Origin: Pedobacter suwonensis
GTDB taxonomy: Bacteria; Bacteroidota; Bacteroidia; Sphingobacteriales; Sphingobacteriaceae
Reading direction: 5' to 3'
Assembly (NCBI RefSeq): GCF_900111825.1
Contig: NZ_FOJM01000010.1
Location: 1 to 64,000 of the forward strand
DNA length: 64,000 bases
A program made the position numbers and the translations under genes. This document shows positions 16,911 to 26,786 of the stretch, one piece after another. Under the pieces are notes generated by a model. It saw only the letters and a program-made list of their open reading frames with translations. It ran no database searches and was not told where the DNA came from. Every line of letters starts with the position of its first letter. The stretch's first letter is position 1.

Positions 16911-18479
16911 TTATTTATTATCGGTCTTTTTAAAATCCAGGTCCTGAAAATCGAAACTAAAATCAGTTAATGGGGAAATGGCCTCAATTTTGAAACCATC
17001 GGCCAGGGCATTGTTATCTAAGCTAAAATTAACAAAGGCATCAGCATCCAAACTTCTGTCGTACCATTTCACAATAAAAGTATTGCCCTTATAGTAAGTC
17101 ATATCGCCCTTTAATTTAGGTGAATTTTTAGCCTGGAAATGCATTTTACCATTTACTTCACTAATGCTTACTTCGCCAAACCAGGCGTCGCGGAAAGTTC
17201 CATAATAGTTTTTGGCATCAGGTTTTGAAGCCGCTAATTTTTGCTGTACAGCAATATCGCTCCAAACCCTGGCAACCATCTCATTTGCTTGTTTTTCGTT
17301 TCTTAACCTGTTATCATTGTAAGTTTTAATCCTATCCTGACCTTTAATACCTAAATAACCATCTTTGATTGAATTGGTAATGGCATTGAAAGCGGCTCCG
17401 GATTGCTGATTGGTTAATACAATGATACCCAATTTCAGTTCGGGCAAAATGGTAACTTGTGTTACGATTCCTGAAAGGCCACCGGTATGTGTAGCCTGAA
17501 AATTACCGTTCACATTACTCAAAAACCAGCCTAAACCATAACTGCTAAAAGCTGCAGGATTACCGCCGGCAATAATAGTTTGCGGGGTCCAGAGTTCTCT
17601 TGCCACAGCAGGACTGAATAATTTTTTATCAAGATTCTCTCCATATTTACCACCGTTGATCATCGCCAATACCCACTTGCTCATATCGGTAACATTTGAG
17701 TAAATCCCTCCTGCGGCATTAGCAATTTCGCCGAAGCTTAATCCCACAGGAAGCAGTTTACCTTCATAAGGTGCATGACCATCAATTACATTTGATTTAT
17801 CTTTTAAACGGTACCATGAAGCAGCCGTTTTACTCATACCTAATGGTTTAATGATCCTGCTTTCAATAAAATCCTCATAGGTAATACCTGAAACTCTTGC
17901 CACAGCTTCGCCGGCAACAATATACATCAGGTTGTCGTAATCGTATTTGGTACGGAAGGATGAAACCGGTTTTAAGTACCGTAAATTGTGAATGAGTTGT
18001 TTTTTATCCACAGTTGATGAATCAGGCCAGATCATTAAATCCCCTGCGCCTAAACCTAAACCACTGCGGTGTGTAAGCAAATCGCGGATAGTAAACTCAC
18101 TGGTTACGTAAGCATCGTACATTTTAAACTCAGGAATGACATCGGTCACTTTTGTATCCCAGGTAATCTTCTTTTCATCAACAAGCATACCTAAAGCAGC
18201 CGCCGTAAAGGCTTTTGTATTGGATGCTATACCAAAAAGGGTATGCTCATCAACTTTCTTATTGGTTTTGACCGAGCTTATCCCATACCCCTTTAAATGT
18301 ATAATTTTACCATCTTTTATAACGGAAACTGCAATTCCGGGAACGTTAAAGGTAGTCAATGTTTTTTCTACAACACTATCGATCTGCTTTGATGTGAGTA
18401 CCTGTGCCTGCAGGTGAACAGCACAAAACAATAAGAAAGTGTTTGATATTTTAAATCTAAAAGCTGAAAAAATTTGCAT
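16911..18479 (-). CDS. Beta-lactamase-fold serine hydrolase, secreted
   Basis: A 522-residue serine hydrolase of the class C beta-lactamase/DD-peptidase fold. It has a signal peptide (about 1-25, LQAQ). The SxxK motif is SNTK (Ser86, Lys89) in LFGIASNTKAFTAAALGML, the YxN motif is in YDYDNLMYIVAGE, and the third motif is HTGGLSG. A C-terminal DUF3471-like beta domain (about 400-515) follows. It is probably a periplasmic peptidase or esterase rather than an antibiotic-resistance enzyme. It is first in a two-gene unit with the SGNH hydrolase. A near-consensus -7 core (TATCTTTA) lies at 18503-18510. Confidence 0.9.
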   Translation of the reverse strand: MQIFSAFRFKISNTFLLFCAVHLQAQVLTSKQIDSVVEKTLTTFNVPGIAVSVIKDGKIIHLKGYGISSVKTNKKVDEHTLFGIASNTKAFTAAALGMLVDEKKITWDTKVTDVIPEFKMYDAYVTSEFTIRDLLTHRSGLGLGAGDLMIWPDSSTVDKKQLIHNLRYLKPVSSFRTKYDYDNLMYIVAGEAVARVSGITYEDFIESRIIKPLGMSKTAASWYRLKDKSNVIDGHAPYEGKLLPVGLSFGEIANAAGGIYSNVTDMSKWVLAMINGGKYGENLDKKLFSPAVARELWTPQTIIAGGNPAAFSSYGLGWFLSNVNGNFQATHTGGLSGIVTQVTILPELKLGIIVLTNQQSGAAFNAITNSIKDGYLGIKGQDRIKTYNDNRLRNEKQANEMVARVWSDIAVQQKLAASKPDAKNYYGTFRDAWFGEVSISEVNGKMHFQAKNSPKLKGDMTYYKGNTFIVKWYDRSLDADAFVNFSLDNNALADGFKIEAISPLTDFSFDFQDLDFKKTDNK

Positions 18480-18502
18480 GAATATGAGCTTAAATAATCT
18501 TT

Positions 18503-18510
18503 TAAAGATA
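18503..18510 (-). promoter_or_regulatory. Promoter -7-like element (TATCTTTA)
   Basis: One mismatch from TAnnTTTG, 24-31 bases upstream of the serine hydrolase ATG at 18479. Consistent with a short leader. Confidence 0.35.
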
Positions 18511-18695
18511 CTAAGCGGAATTCGATTAATTTTTATTAAAAAGGATTAATTTCATCCGTTATTTCAAAAGTGATCGTTGTGCTGAATTGACTTCAAGTCT
18601 ATTTTGCATGAAGATGCTAAACGCGAAGTCGCTACAAGGCAATTGAAATCTATCTCTACTTTTAAAATAAATTAAGCGTGACGACAACTTAATCT

Positions 18696-19637
18696 TTATT
18701 TGCCCTTTTCGAGTTTATAATCTTTGTGTACGATTAAAAAGCTTGCTCTTTCTTCTTTTTTGAAAGGATAATCCCAGTTACCCTGATAAGTAATTTTGGT
18801 CGGTAGTTTATCCTCTCCGAAATAGCCCATTTCTATATTCATCTGCACATCAAAATCAAATAGCATATTGCTGTATTTCATGTCGACATACCGGCCCAGG
18901 ATATTAAAATTACGCTTATCAAAAATAGTAACCAGTTCTTTGATCATGATCCCATCTTTGGTCCATTTGCTTAAATCAGGTTTAACAGAAACTTTAAAAC
19001 GATACACCGGGATGGAATCGAGATAAGTACCGCTTGTGAAACCATAATCATAATATTGGCGCATATTTGCCGAAAATATCTCTGTTTTACTACCAATGAA
19101 CGGCACCTTTATCGGACGGCCAGGATTAAAAATTAAGGTTTTCAGTTTGTCTTTATAACTTTCGTTTGTTCCTCCTTTTCCATCGGGTTTGGGTGCATTG
19201 GGTACAAAATCGGTATTATAGGCGTTCATAAAAATGTAATCAAACATTTCTACGGTATACAACTGGTATTTCCCGTTTCTTTTATAAATTTTTCCGGTAT
19301 CCTGTTTTACCAGATACTCCATTTTATAGGGGCCGCTATTGTTATGGCGGATTTTCCGGTAAATTTTTCCATCTACCTTATTCTTCTTATCGTAACTGTA
19401 AATCCTGTTTTCAGCAATGAAAGTATAACGTTTCATATCTCTGAATGATTGATAAAACGAAGTATCATACATCACTTTTCTGATAAAGGTTTCTACATTC
19501 AACTTCTCAGCCTTGATATTTACAGCCGAATCAAGTACGATGGTTTTAATTGTATCCGGGTTAAAGCGGTTGATTTCCTGAGCAAAACCCTGGCGAAAGA
19601 AGGGGATGAATAGTAAAAGCAGAAATATCTTTTTCAT
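18696..19637 (-). CDS. Conserved secreted protein of unknown function
   Basis: A 313-residue protein with a clear signal peptide (1-19, FRQGFAQ). The rest is rich in beta strands and aromatic residues: DSFRDMKRYTFIAENR-like segments, KVDGKIYRKIRH and a YQGNWDYPFKKEERASF end. The overall look resembles Bacteroidota outer-membrane-associated beta-sheet proteins of the lipoprotein-carrier/DUF type that bind hydrophobic ligands, but no motif is diagnostic. It is downstream of the M20 peptidase gene with a 96-bp gap. Function unknown. Confidence 0.75.
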   Translation of the reverse strand: MKKIFLLLLFIPFFRQGFAQEINRFNPDTIKTIVLDSAVNIKAEKLNVETFIRKVMYDTSFYQSFRDMKRYTFIAENRIYSYDKKNKVDGKIYRKIRHNNSGPYKMEYLVKQDTGKIYKRNGKYQLYTVEMFDYIFMNAYNTDFVPNAPKPDGKGGTNESYKDKLKTLIFNPGRPIKVPFIGSKTEIFSANMRQYYDYGFTSGTYLDSIPVYRFKVSVKPDLSKWTKDGIMIKELVTIFDKRNFNILGRYVDMKYSNMLFDFDVQMNIEMGYFGEDKLPTKITYQGNWDYPFKKEERASFLIVHKDYKLEKGK

Positions 19638-19733
19638 GTGTAATGGATAATGTTAGTGGAAGATGGGGTGATGGAAAATGGGCGATGGAACTTAAATTCC
19701 CATCATCCATCTTACCTGTTTACATCTTCCATA

Positions 19734-20918
19734 CTAATTCCCCAGTTGTTTTAAAGCAATGTAAGCCATTAATCCGGTTGATATTTTCAAGGCATCCTCA
19801 TCCACATCAAATCTTGGCGTGTGTACCGAGTATTGGGTGTCTTTAGCTGCGTTCCCAGTACCTAAACGATAAAAACAGGCATCTGTTACCTGTGAATAAA
19901 AAGAAAAATCTTCAGCAGCCATCCAGATATCTAAATCAACCACATTTTCTTTCCCCAAATAATCTTCTGCAAAGGCTTTTGCATTTGCGGTTAGTTTTTC
20001 TTCATTGATTAAAAACGGATAGCCCCTATGGATATCGAAATTGCAGCTTCCGCCCATGCTTTCGGCAATCCCTTCGGCCATTTTTTTCATGCGTTTGTGC
20101 GCTTCATCTCTCCAGTTTTCATCCAATGTTCTGAATGTACCTTCAATTTTAACCTCATTCGGGATAATATTGGTTGCACCATTGGCTGTAACTTTACCAA
20201 AAGACAGCACCGATGGAATACGTGGATCGGCATTGCGACTCACAATCTGTTGCAGAGCAATAATGATATGCGAAGCGATTAAAACCGGATCTATGTTTTG
20301 GTGTGGTTGTGCGCCATGCCCACCTTTTCCGGTAACGGTAACATAAAGTTCATCAGTCGAGGCCATGTAAATACCTGAGCGAAAACCCACTTTACCGGCA
20401 TCAATTAATGGCATTACATGCTGGCCAACAATATGTTGCGGCTTTGGATTTTCGAGTACACCTTCTTTAATCATAATGCTTGCCCCACCTGGCAGAAGTT
20501 CTTCAGCAGGCTGAAAAATCAGTTTAATAGTTCCGCCGAAATCATCTCTCATTTGATTTAGGATATAAGCTGTTCCTAAAAGTGAAGAAGTATGCACATC
20601 ATGTCCGCAGGCATGCATTATACCATGATTCCTGGATTTATAAGGTTTGTCGTTTGCTTCATGGATGGGCAACGCATCCATATCAGCACGTAAAGCAATA
20701 ATTTTATCAGATGGCTGGTTGCCTTTAATTAACCCTACCACACCCGTATTGGCACAGTCGGTATATTCAATTCCCCATTTTTTTAATTTATCCTTGATGA
20801 ACAGTGATGTTTCGAATTCTTTAAAAGATAATTCGGGATTGGCATGAATATGCTGACGATAACCGACTACATCGTTAAAAATGTGAGCGGCAAGTTCCTG
20901 TACTTTATTTTTGATCAT
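19734..20918 (-). CDS. M20 family metallopeptidase (amidohydrolase)
   Basis: A 394-residue zinc amidohydrolase of the hippurate/IAA-amino-acid hydrolase group, cytoplasmic (no signal peptide). Visible features: LRADMDALPIHE, the metal motif HACGHDVHT (Cys104, His106), FQPAEELLPGG with catalytic and metal-binding Glu, the GGHGAQPHQNIDP dimerisation-domain segment, and the C-terminal YSVHTPRFDVDE His. The likely reaction is hydrolysis of N-acyl amino acids or small peptides. Its start overlaps the end of the SPOR protein gene by 14 bases. Confidence 0.93.
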   Translation of the reverse strand: MIKNKVQELAAHIFNDVVGYRQHIHANPELSFKEFETSLFIKDKLKKWGIEYTDCANTGVVGLIKGNQPSDKIIALRADMDALPIHEANDKPYKSRNHGIMHACGHDVHTSSLLGTAYILNQMRDDFGGTIKLIFQPAEELLPGGASIMIKEGVLENPKPQHIVGQHVMPLIDAGKVGFRSGIYMASTDELYVTVTGKGGHGAQPHQNIDPVLIASHIIIALQQIVSRNADPRIPSVLSFGKVTANGATNIIPNEVKIEGTFRTLDENWRDEAHKRMKKMAEGIAESMGGSCNFDIHRGYPFLINEEKLTANAKAFAEDYLGKENVVDLDIWMAAEDFSFYSQVTDACFYRLGTGNAAKDTQYSVHTPRFDVDEDALKISTGLMAYIALKQLGN

Positions 20919-21348
20919 TGGTTGTTGTGGTATCTAAAGTTGGTGCATTTATTTTTTCCCTGAAAATAAATAATGTAGGGAAGGTTGGTCTCAGTTCGTT
21001 AATCAGGCGCTGTGCCTCTAAACGGCTTCTAAAGTCGCCCACACGAACATAATAGTTGGGTTCTTTGTATGTAAGATAAGTGTTTAACTGAGGATACATC
21101 CCTTTAAAACGTGCCTGCTGGTTAAAAACTTCGCGCCGGTCTGAGCCGTAAAAAATCTGTACGCGGTAGCCATAGGATGAAACGATCGGTTTGCCAGGTT
21201 TTACCTCGCCTGAGGTTTTATAAACTTCCAGCCGTTTTGCAATTAAACTATCAATTAAAGGGTCTTTTATAACAGTTACTTCGCCTTTCTGTGCAAAAGC
21301 AGTTATGGTAAGAAACAAACAGAATATAAAAGTTAAAGCTATTTTCAT
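20905..21348 (-). CDS. SPOR domain-containing protein, exported
   Basis: A 147-residue protein with a signal peptide (MKIALTFIFCLFLTITAFAQ) and a SPOR-like peptidoglycan-binding domain at about 55-135: GYRVQIFYGSDRREVF, YVRVGDFRSRLEAQRLINEL, TLFIFREKI. SPOR domains bind glycan strands lacking stem peptides, often at the septum. The ATG at 21348 was chosen over one six codons upstream because it starts the signal peptide directly. The stop overlaps the M20 gene start by 14 bases. Confidence 0.88.
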   Translation of the reverse strand: MKIALTFIFCLFLTITAFAQKGEVTVIKDPLIDSLIAKRLEVYKTSGEVKPGKPIVSSYGYRVQIFYGSDRREVFNQQARFKGMYPQLNTYLTYKEPNYYVRVGDFRSRLEAQRLINELRPTFPTLFIFREKINAPTLDTTTTNDQK

Positions 21349-21405
21349 GAGTAAAATTATTGGCATATGATGAGCTGATATATTGCCTCCATCTTCTTAA
21401 CAACA

Positions 21406-21439
21406 AGAATGCCGAAATCGTTGCAAAAATCGGCATTCT
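21406..21439. other. Stable hairpin upstream of SPOR gene
   Basis: Perfect 10-bp arms AGAATGCCGA (21406-21415) and TCGGCATTCT (21430-21439) with a 14-nt loop. There is no long T-run on either side, so it could be a weak terminator or a leader structure of the minus-strand gene starting at 21348. Confidence 0.45.
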
Positions 21440-21536
21440 TTATGGGTTAAGCAAATCGGTTATTATTGGAGGTCTCGACCTGCCATTTCGGGTGTCGGTT
21501 TATTGCATAAAAATCAACATGACCTTCTCGTTGAAT

Positions 21537-21634
21537 CGTCATTGCGAGAAGGCTTTTTCAGCCGACGAAGCAATCTTTATGGACAATAATCGCTGGCATG
21601 AAAGATTGCTTCGTCGTTCCTCCTCGCAATGACG
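21537..21634. repeat. Compact palindromic (REP-like) unit
   Basis: CGTCATTGCGAGAAGGC... GACGAAGCAATCTTT at the left pairs with AAAGATTGCTTCGTC...CTCGCAATGACG at the right, giving a near-perfect 98-bp inverted repeat with a ~20-base loop. Same family as the units at 15172-16122 and 32318-32414. Confidence 0.92.
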
Positions 21635-21692
21635 GTTTATCTAAGAGTCCGTAAATGGTAGCCTAATCAATGGCTTTATTAAAACGCTTAAT

Positions 21693-21719
21693 GGTCTTCG
21701 ACTACGCTCAGACTGACAT
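21693..21719. repeat. Short TTCGACTACGCTCAGACTGACA repeat word (split)
   Basis: The words TCTTCGACTACGC and TCAGACTGACA, common in intergenic repeats of many bacteria, occur in tandem here. No other copy is obvious in the window. Confidence 0.3.
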
Positions 21720-21734
21720 ACGAATTAATTTTAT

Positions 21735-21951
21735 TTAATTCTTAAACAGGTTTCTGAGATTATTTAACTGATCATCTACATCCGAGATTGGCTGTTTTTT
21801 TCATCGAACCCTTATATTTTGAAATCAGCTTGCTACCAGCGATATATTGAATATTAGAATCTCTTCTCAAACGAATAATTTTAAGCAATTCTAAATCTTT
21901 TAAAAGATCTAATGCTCTATTATTTAAAACATCCAATGTTACAGTTCTCAT
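21735..21951 (-). pseudogene. Frameshifted small antitoxin-like protein
   Basis: An ORF starting ATG at 21951 (MRTVTLDVLNNRALDLLKDL) reads to a premature stop near 21772. Omitting one base from the 7-A run on the minus strand (plus-strand T-run at 21795-21801) restores a reading frame that continues KQPISDVDDQLNNLRNLFKN to a stop at 21735, giving about 71 residues. The restored protein resembles short Bacteroidota proteins of antitoxin type, with an N-terminal helix-rich part and a C-terminal DDQLNNLRN helix. No toxin gene is adjacent. It is either a real pseudogene or a homopolymer error. Confidence 0.6.
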
Positions 21952-22057
21952 ACTCAAAAATACTATATATATTGATGTCAAGACTTACAGACGTCAGCAT
22001 GTAAAAAGCCAGATTCCTTTTGAAAACCTGGCTTTAAGAATTATAACCATTAATTGA

Positions 22058-22435
22058 TTAATTCGCTTTCTTAGGTTCTAACGTAAATTCGTACACTTTT
22101 GGGTCGTATTTCATCATTGCACCAGTAGCGGCATCAATAATAAAACCAGGAAAAAATAATAGATTTACTACAGATACCGCATTAAAAGTAGTTGAGGGCT
22201 GGAATGTTTTGGTTTCGTAACCATCCAATTTTAAACTGATGGTTTGTCCGGTGAATCCTTTTTTTAAGGATACAGCCATTGGTGTAACGCCTGTTTTAAT
22301 GCCATCTACTTCGATGGTAGCGGCCGGAGGATTGGAATTGATTTGAACGGTTTGTTTTGTACCCGTAAAAATGGTGGCGCAGCTAGACAGCAGCAGTGTC
22401 GCTGAAACAGCGGCAATGTTTAAAATTCTTTTCAT
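22058..22435 (-). CDS. PEGA domain lipoprotein
   Basis: A 125-residue lipoprotein with a lipobox at LLSSC (Cys19). It is followed by one PEGA-type beta-sandwich (about 30-78: QINSNPPAATIEVDG, TPMAVSLKKG, ISLKLDGYE) and a short hydrophobic stretch NLLFFPGFIIDAATGAMMKYDP. It is probably anchored in the outer membrane facing the periplasm. Similar small proteins are common in Bacteroidota and lack a known function. It is monocistronic between the antitoxin-like pseudogene and the secA terminator. Confidence 0.85.
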   Translation of the reverse strand: MKRILNIAAVSATLLLSSCATIFTGTKQTVQINSNPPAATIEVDGIKTGVTPMAVSLKKGFTGQTISLKLDGYETKTFQPSTTFNAVSVVNLLFFPGFIIDAATGAMMKYDPKVYEFTLEPKKAN

Positions 22436-22604
22436 TTGTGTGTTTTTTGTGTGTGTTTCCTACTCTTATGGCTTTTCGGTTACGCCCCGTTTTTTATGGT
22501 TGTCAGGCTCCATTTTAAGTTTATTGACCATTGAGAAATTGCCTACCAATTTCAAATTGACCGTCCATAAATATACCTGTTAATTTGAGGATTAAAAATT
22601 TAGT

Positions 22605-22638
22605 TACAAAAAAAGGCCTCAACAAATGTTGAGGCCTT
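22605..22638 (-). terminator. Rho-independent terminator of secA
   Basis: Perfect 12-bp arms at 22613-22624 and 22627-22638 (AAGGCCTCAACA and its complement) with a tight loop, followed on the minus strand by seven Ts. It lies 21 bases beyond the secA stop. Confidence 0.88.
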
Positions 22639-22659
22639 GTAAAGCACTGTATATCTTAA

Positions 22660-25600
22660 TTATAAATTAGCGCCATGGCAGTTTTTATACTTTTTACCGC
22701 TACCACATGGGCAAGGTTCGTTTCTGCCAATAGTTGCTTCTTTACGGATTGGCTGCTGTGGAATCGCTTCACGTGTATCGCCAAACTCAATTCCTGGCTC
22801 TTCTCTTCCAAACTCCTGTTTAGTAGTTTGCAGTTTCGGCTGCTTAACCGGAGCTGGTGCTTCTCTTACCTGATCTGGTTCTTGTTGCACCGGAATACCG
22901 CCTTTATATAAGAAACTCACTACTTCTTTATTCACCGCGTTAAGCATGTTTTTAAATAAGTTGAAGGCTTCCATTTTATAAATTACCAGTGGATCTTTCT
23001 GCTCGTAAACCGCATTTTGTACCGACTGTTTCAAATCGTCCATTTCACGTAAGTGTTCTTTCCAGCTATCATCAATTAAAGCAAGAACAATGGTTTTTTC
23101 GAATGAACGAACCACCTCTTTTCCTTTATTCTCAATCGCTTTCTTTAAATCGACAGCTACCTGAATGCCACGGATGCCATCTGTAAACGGCACTACAATT
23201 TGCTCGATATGCTCTCCACGCTCTTCGTACACCTGGGTTAATACTGGTAACGATTGCTGAATAATGGCTTCAGATTTACGTGCATAAAAAGACTCGGCTT
23301 CTTCAAATAACTTTTCAGTTAACTGAGGGATACTGGTTGAAGAGAATTCTTTTTCAGTAATCTCTGTATCTAAAGAGAAGTTTTTGATTACTTCAAGCTT
23401 AAACCCGTCGTAATTTGCTTCTTGTTTATATTCGCTCACGATGTCTTCAGCAACATCGAAAACCATATTGTTCATGTCCACGTCTAAACGTTCACCAAAT
23501 AATGCATTTTTACGTTTAGCATAAATCACGGTACGTTGCGAGTTCATCACATCATCGTACTCCAATAAACGTTTACGGATACCAAAGTTGTTTTCTTCTA
23601 CTTTTTTCTGCGCACGCTCAATAGATTTGGTAATCATAGAGTGCTGGATCACCTCACCATCTTCAATACCCATACGCACCATGATACTAGAGATACGTTC
23701 TGAACCAAATAAACGCATTAAGTTATCTTCTAATGAAACGAAGAACTGTGAAGAGCCCGGATCGCCCTGACGACCTGCACGACCACGTAACTGCCTGTCT
23801 ACACGACGAGATTCGTGACGCTCAGTACCTACAATAGCCAAACCTCCTGCTTCCTTAACGCCTGGACCCAATTTGATATCGGTACCACGACCAGCCATGT
23901 TAGTTGCTATGGTTACGGTGCCTGCCTGACCAGCTTCGGCAACGATATCGGCCTCTTTCTGGTGCATTTTAGCGTTCAACACGTTATGTTTGATGCCGCG
24001 GAGTTTAAGCATACGGCTTAATAACTCAGAAATCTCCACAGAAGTGGTACCCACCAATACCGGACGACCAGCTTTTGGTTCTAACTGCCCTGTTTGAGGA
24101 TTAACCGCAGGAATTAACGCCCCTTTGGCATCCAATTTAGGTACAGCCCTGCCTGTTTGATCGTATTTAACAACCGGTTTACCATCTTTCTGTTTTACAT
24201 TACCTTCTTTATCTGTCTCATATTCTGTCTCATAATGAGAATAAGGGAAAACAAGGTATTGTATCTCTGCTGCAACGGCATTATATTTTTCACGAACAGT
24301 GCGATAAACATAATCCTGCTCATCAATCCTCGAAATATTTCTGTTGGTCGGGATTTCTACCACATCTAATTTATAGATCGACCAAAACTCACCGGCTTCT
24401 GTTGTTGCAGTACCCGTCATACCGCAAAGTTTGTGGTACATACGGAAATAGTTCTGTAAGGTTACAGTTGCATAAGTTTGGGTAGCATCTTCAACCTTAA
24501 CATTTTCTTTAGCCTCAATGGCCTGGTGCAAACCATCGGAGTAACGGCGGCCATCCATGATACGGCCTGTCTGCTCGTCAACAATTTTAATTTTTCCTTC
24601 ATCGATGATGTATTCCACATCAATTTCGAATAAAGTATATGCTTTTAACAACTGGTTAACCGAGTGGATACGTTCTGCTTTAACAGAATAATCGCGCATT
24701 AAAGCATCTTTCTGCATCACCTTTTCTTCTAAAGGAAGGTCAGATTTTTCGAGCTCTGCAATTTCGGTACCGACATCCGGCAATACAAAGAAATGAGGAT
24801 CCTCACCTGATTGGGTGATTAGTTCGATACCTTTTTCAGTTAATTCAACCTGGTTATTCTTCTCATCAATATAGAAATACAATTCAGAATCTACCTTTGG
24901 CATATTCTTAGATTGATCTGCCATGTAGTGGTTTTCAGTTTTTAACAACAAACCACGAATACCGGTTTCACTTAAAAATTTAATTAAAGCTTTGTTTTTA
25001 GGTAAACCGCGGTATGCACGCAATAAGGCTAAACCACCTTCGCCTTCTTCAGTTCCACTGTTGCCTGCATTAATTAATTTTTTGGCTTCGTTTAATGCTT
25101 GTGTTACATAGGCTTTTTGTGCATTAACCAAACGCTCAATGCGTGGTTTCAACTCATAAAACTCATGTTCATCTCCGCGTGGAATCGGACCAGAAATAAT
25201 CAAAGGTGTACGGGCATCATCAATTAAAACCGAATCGACCTCATCCACCATCGCAAAATGCAGCTTGCGCTGTACCAATTGGTCTGGCGTTTGCGACATA
25301 TTGTCACGCAGGTAGTCAAAACCAAATTCATTATTGGTTCCATAGGTAATGTCTGCGGCATAAGCCTTTCTTCTGGCTTCAGAGTTTGGCTCATGTTTAT
25401 CAATACAATCAACCGTTAAACCGTGAAATTCGAATAAAGGGCCGTTCCATTCACTATCCCTGCGGGCCAGGTAATCATTCACCGTTACGATGTGTACACC
25501 TTGTCCGGCCAATGCATTTAAGTAAGCCGGTAATGTACTTACCAGGGTTTTACCTTCACCTGTAGCCATTTCGGCAATTTTACCGCTATGCAATACAATA

Positions 25601-26136
25601 CCACCAATTAACTGTACATCGTAATGTACCATGTTCCAGGCTACTTCTGTTCCGGCAGCATCCCATTTATTGGCCCATTGTGCTTTATCGCCAACAATTT
25701 TTACGTTGTTTTTTCTTGCAGCATAATCTCGATCGAACTGGGTTGCGGTAACTTCCAGATAATCGTTTTCGCTTAAACGACGTGAAGTTTCCTTAATCAC
25801 CGCAAAAGCTTCCGGAAGGATTTCCAAAAGTACTTTTTCCAACTCCGTATCGCGGTCTTTACCCAAGGCATCAACCTGATCATAAATTGCCGTTTTTTGG
25901 TGAAGATCTAATTCTTCACTTTCTGCCTCAGCTTTTAGTGCCGAAATTTTCTCATCTATATCGGCTAAAAAAGCCGATATTCTTTCTTTAAACTCAATGG
26001 TTTTGCCACGTAATTCATCGTTGCTTAAGGCAGATAGTTTACTGTAGTGTTCGTTAATTTTAACAACCAATGGCTGTATAGCCTTTATATCTCTTTCTGA
26101 TTTACTTCCGAAAATCTTCGCTAAAAATCCTAACAT
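22660..26136 (-). CDS. secA: Preprotein translocase ATPase SecA
   Basis: ATPase motor of the Sec pathway. At 1158 residues it is larger than E. coli SecA, as usual in Bacteroidota, because of insertions. These include a charged stretch between the wing and second motor domains ([18 protein letters not shown] and on to [12 protein letters not shown]). Walker A is MATGEGKTL, the DEAD-like box is [17 protein letters not shown], and the second motor domain has [12 protein letters not shown] and [14 protein letters not shown]. The final ~20 residues form the zinc motif [14 protein letters not shown] that binds SecB/ribosomes in other bacteria. It is transcribed alone and ends in a strong terminator. 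Confidence 0.98.
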   Translation of the reverse strand: MLGFLAKIFGSKSERDIKAIQPLVVKINEHYSKLSALSNDELRGKTIEFKERISAFLADIDEKISALKAEAESEELDLHQKTAIYDQVDALGKDRDTELEKVLLEILPEAFAVIKETSRRLSENDYLEVTATQFDRDYAARKNNVKIVGDKAQWANKWDAAGTEVAWNMVHYDVQLIGGIVLHSGKIAEMATGEGKTLVSTLPAYLNALAGQGVHIVTVNDYLARRDSEWNGPLFEFHGLTVDCIDKHEPNSEARRKAYAADITYGTNNEFGFDYLRDNMSQTPDQLVQRKLHFAMVDEVDSVLIDDARTPLIISGPIPRGDEHEFYELKPRIERLVNAQKAYVTQALNEAKKLINAGNSGTEEGEGGLALLRAYRGLPKNKALIKFLSETGIRGLLLKTENHYMADQSKNMPKVDSELYFYIDEKNNQVELTEKGIELITQSGEDPHFFVLPDVGTEIAELEKSDLPLEEKVMQKDALMRDYSVKAERIHSVNQLLKAYTLFEIDVEYIIDEGKIKIVDEQTGRIMDGRRYSDGLHQAIEAKENVKVEDATQTYATVTLQNYFRMYHKLCGMTGTATTEAGEFWSIYKLDVVEIPTNRNISRIDEQDYVYRTVREKYNAVAAEIQYLVFPYSHYETEYETDKEGNVKQKDGKPVVKYDQTGRAVPKLDAKGALIPAVNPQTGQLEPKAGRPVLVGTTSVEISELLSRMLKLRGIKHNVLNAKMHQKEADIVAEAGQAGTVTIATNMAGRGTDIKLGPGVKEAGGLAIVGTERHESRRVDRQLRGRAGRQGDPGSSQFFVSLEDNLMRLFGSERISSIMVRMGIEDGEVIQHSMITKSIERAQKKVEENNFGIRKRLLEYDDVMNSQRTVIYAKRKNALFGERLDVDMNNMVFDVAEDIVSEYKQEANYDGFKLEVIKNFSLDTEITEKEFSSTSIPQLTEKLFEEAESFYARKSEAIIQQSLPVLTQVYEERGEHIEQIVVPFTDGIRGIQVAVDLKKAIENKGKEVVRSFEKTIVLALIDDSWKEHLREMDDLKQSVQNAVYEQKDPLVIYKMEAFNLFKNMLNAVNKEVVSFLYKGGIPVQQEPDQVREAPAPVKQPKLQTTKQEFGREEPGIEFGDTREAIPQQPIRKEATIGRNEPCPCGSGKKYKNCHGANL

Positions 26137-26175
26137 TATATTTTAAATCGTATTTTATTATTGAAAAATGGGTAT

Positions 26176-26225
26176 GTTACAACAACCAAGCCATTGTCAG
26201 CATTAAGTCAGTCTGGCAGTTGTTG
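26176..26225 (-). promoter_or_regulatory. Possible operator upstream of secA
   Basis: Read on the minus strand, related words CTGCCAG, ACTGACT and GCTGACA follow one another within 30 bases, 50-85 bases upstream of secA. CAACAACTGCC and the distal GGCTTGGTTG weakly pair. It could be a regulator site; the evidence is only the repetition. Confidence 0.2.
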
Positions 26226-26273
26226 GTGTAATGAGGTTTAAATCTTAAAAAGATTTTTTAGATAGAAAGAAAA

Positions 26274-26573
26274 CTATGGACTATTGTTTTTTGGTTTTTT
26301 CCTGATGGTTAAATCAGCAATTACCTGGTCTGCACTTACATATTTAGCCACTTTTAACGGCGCTTGCGTTCCGATTAAGGCTAACTTAGTATACGATAAC
26401 AGATAAGGATTACGGTCTTCATTGAGCTGAACCGAAGCTTTACCACTAGCATTAACACAAATATTATGCTCATTGCAATATTCGTTTAATATCCTTAACC
26501 CTTCAACACGTTCGGCTTTTGCCAAATGTGTTAAGCTAAAAAATACAAGCGATATGGTAACAAAGTGTTTCAT
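26274..26573 (-). CDS. Small exported protein of unknown function
   Basis: A 99-residue protein with a signal peptide (MKHFVTISLVFFSLTHLAKA). The mature part of about 80 residues contains two Cys (EYCNEHNICVNASG) that could form a disulfide. The start at 26573 was chosen because an upstream TTG at 26585 lies within a promoter core (TAGCTTTG, 26583-26590) and because it begins the signal peptide. It lies upstream of secA with a gap of 137 bp. I do not recognise a family. Confidence 0.65.
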   Translation of the reverse strand: MKHFVTISLVFFSLTHLAKAERVEGLRILNEYCNEHNICVNASGKASVQLNEDRNPYLLSYTKLALIGTQAPLKVAKYVSADQVIADLTIRKKPKNNSP

Positions 26574-26582
26574 TAATTGCGG

Positions 26583-26590
26583 CAAAGCTA
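26583..26590 (-). promoter_or_regulatory. Promoter -7 element (TAGCTTTG)
   Basis: Exact TAnnTTTG core on the minus strand, 9 bases before the ATG at 26573, which would give a leader of only a few bases. Confidence 0.45.
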
Positions 26591-26786
26591 GTTTTAATCT
26601 TTTATAAAAAGAAATTACAGCTTAGCAAAAAGTGTACCTCAATCTAACTGCCATTCTGAACATAGGCAAGAATCCCTCACCTGTAAAGTATAACCTGAAA
26701 CTAGTACACTAAAATCATTGCTTACATTAGTGATACTACTCAACTATAATAAAGATCCTTCATTGCATTCAGGATGACACCGAAAA

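Noticed and set aside
18560..18650. A further palindromic element
   Set aside because: Only word-level resemblance to the 56219 element (GTGCTGAATT, CTTGTAGC). Arms are too mutated to call a feature.
26600..26786. Repeat between secreted-protein gene and Smr gene
   Set aside because: GCCATTCTGAACA and TTCATTGCATTCAGGATGAC resemble outer arms of another palindrome class, but pairing is poor and no second copy is seen.
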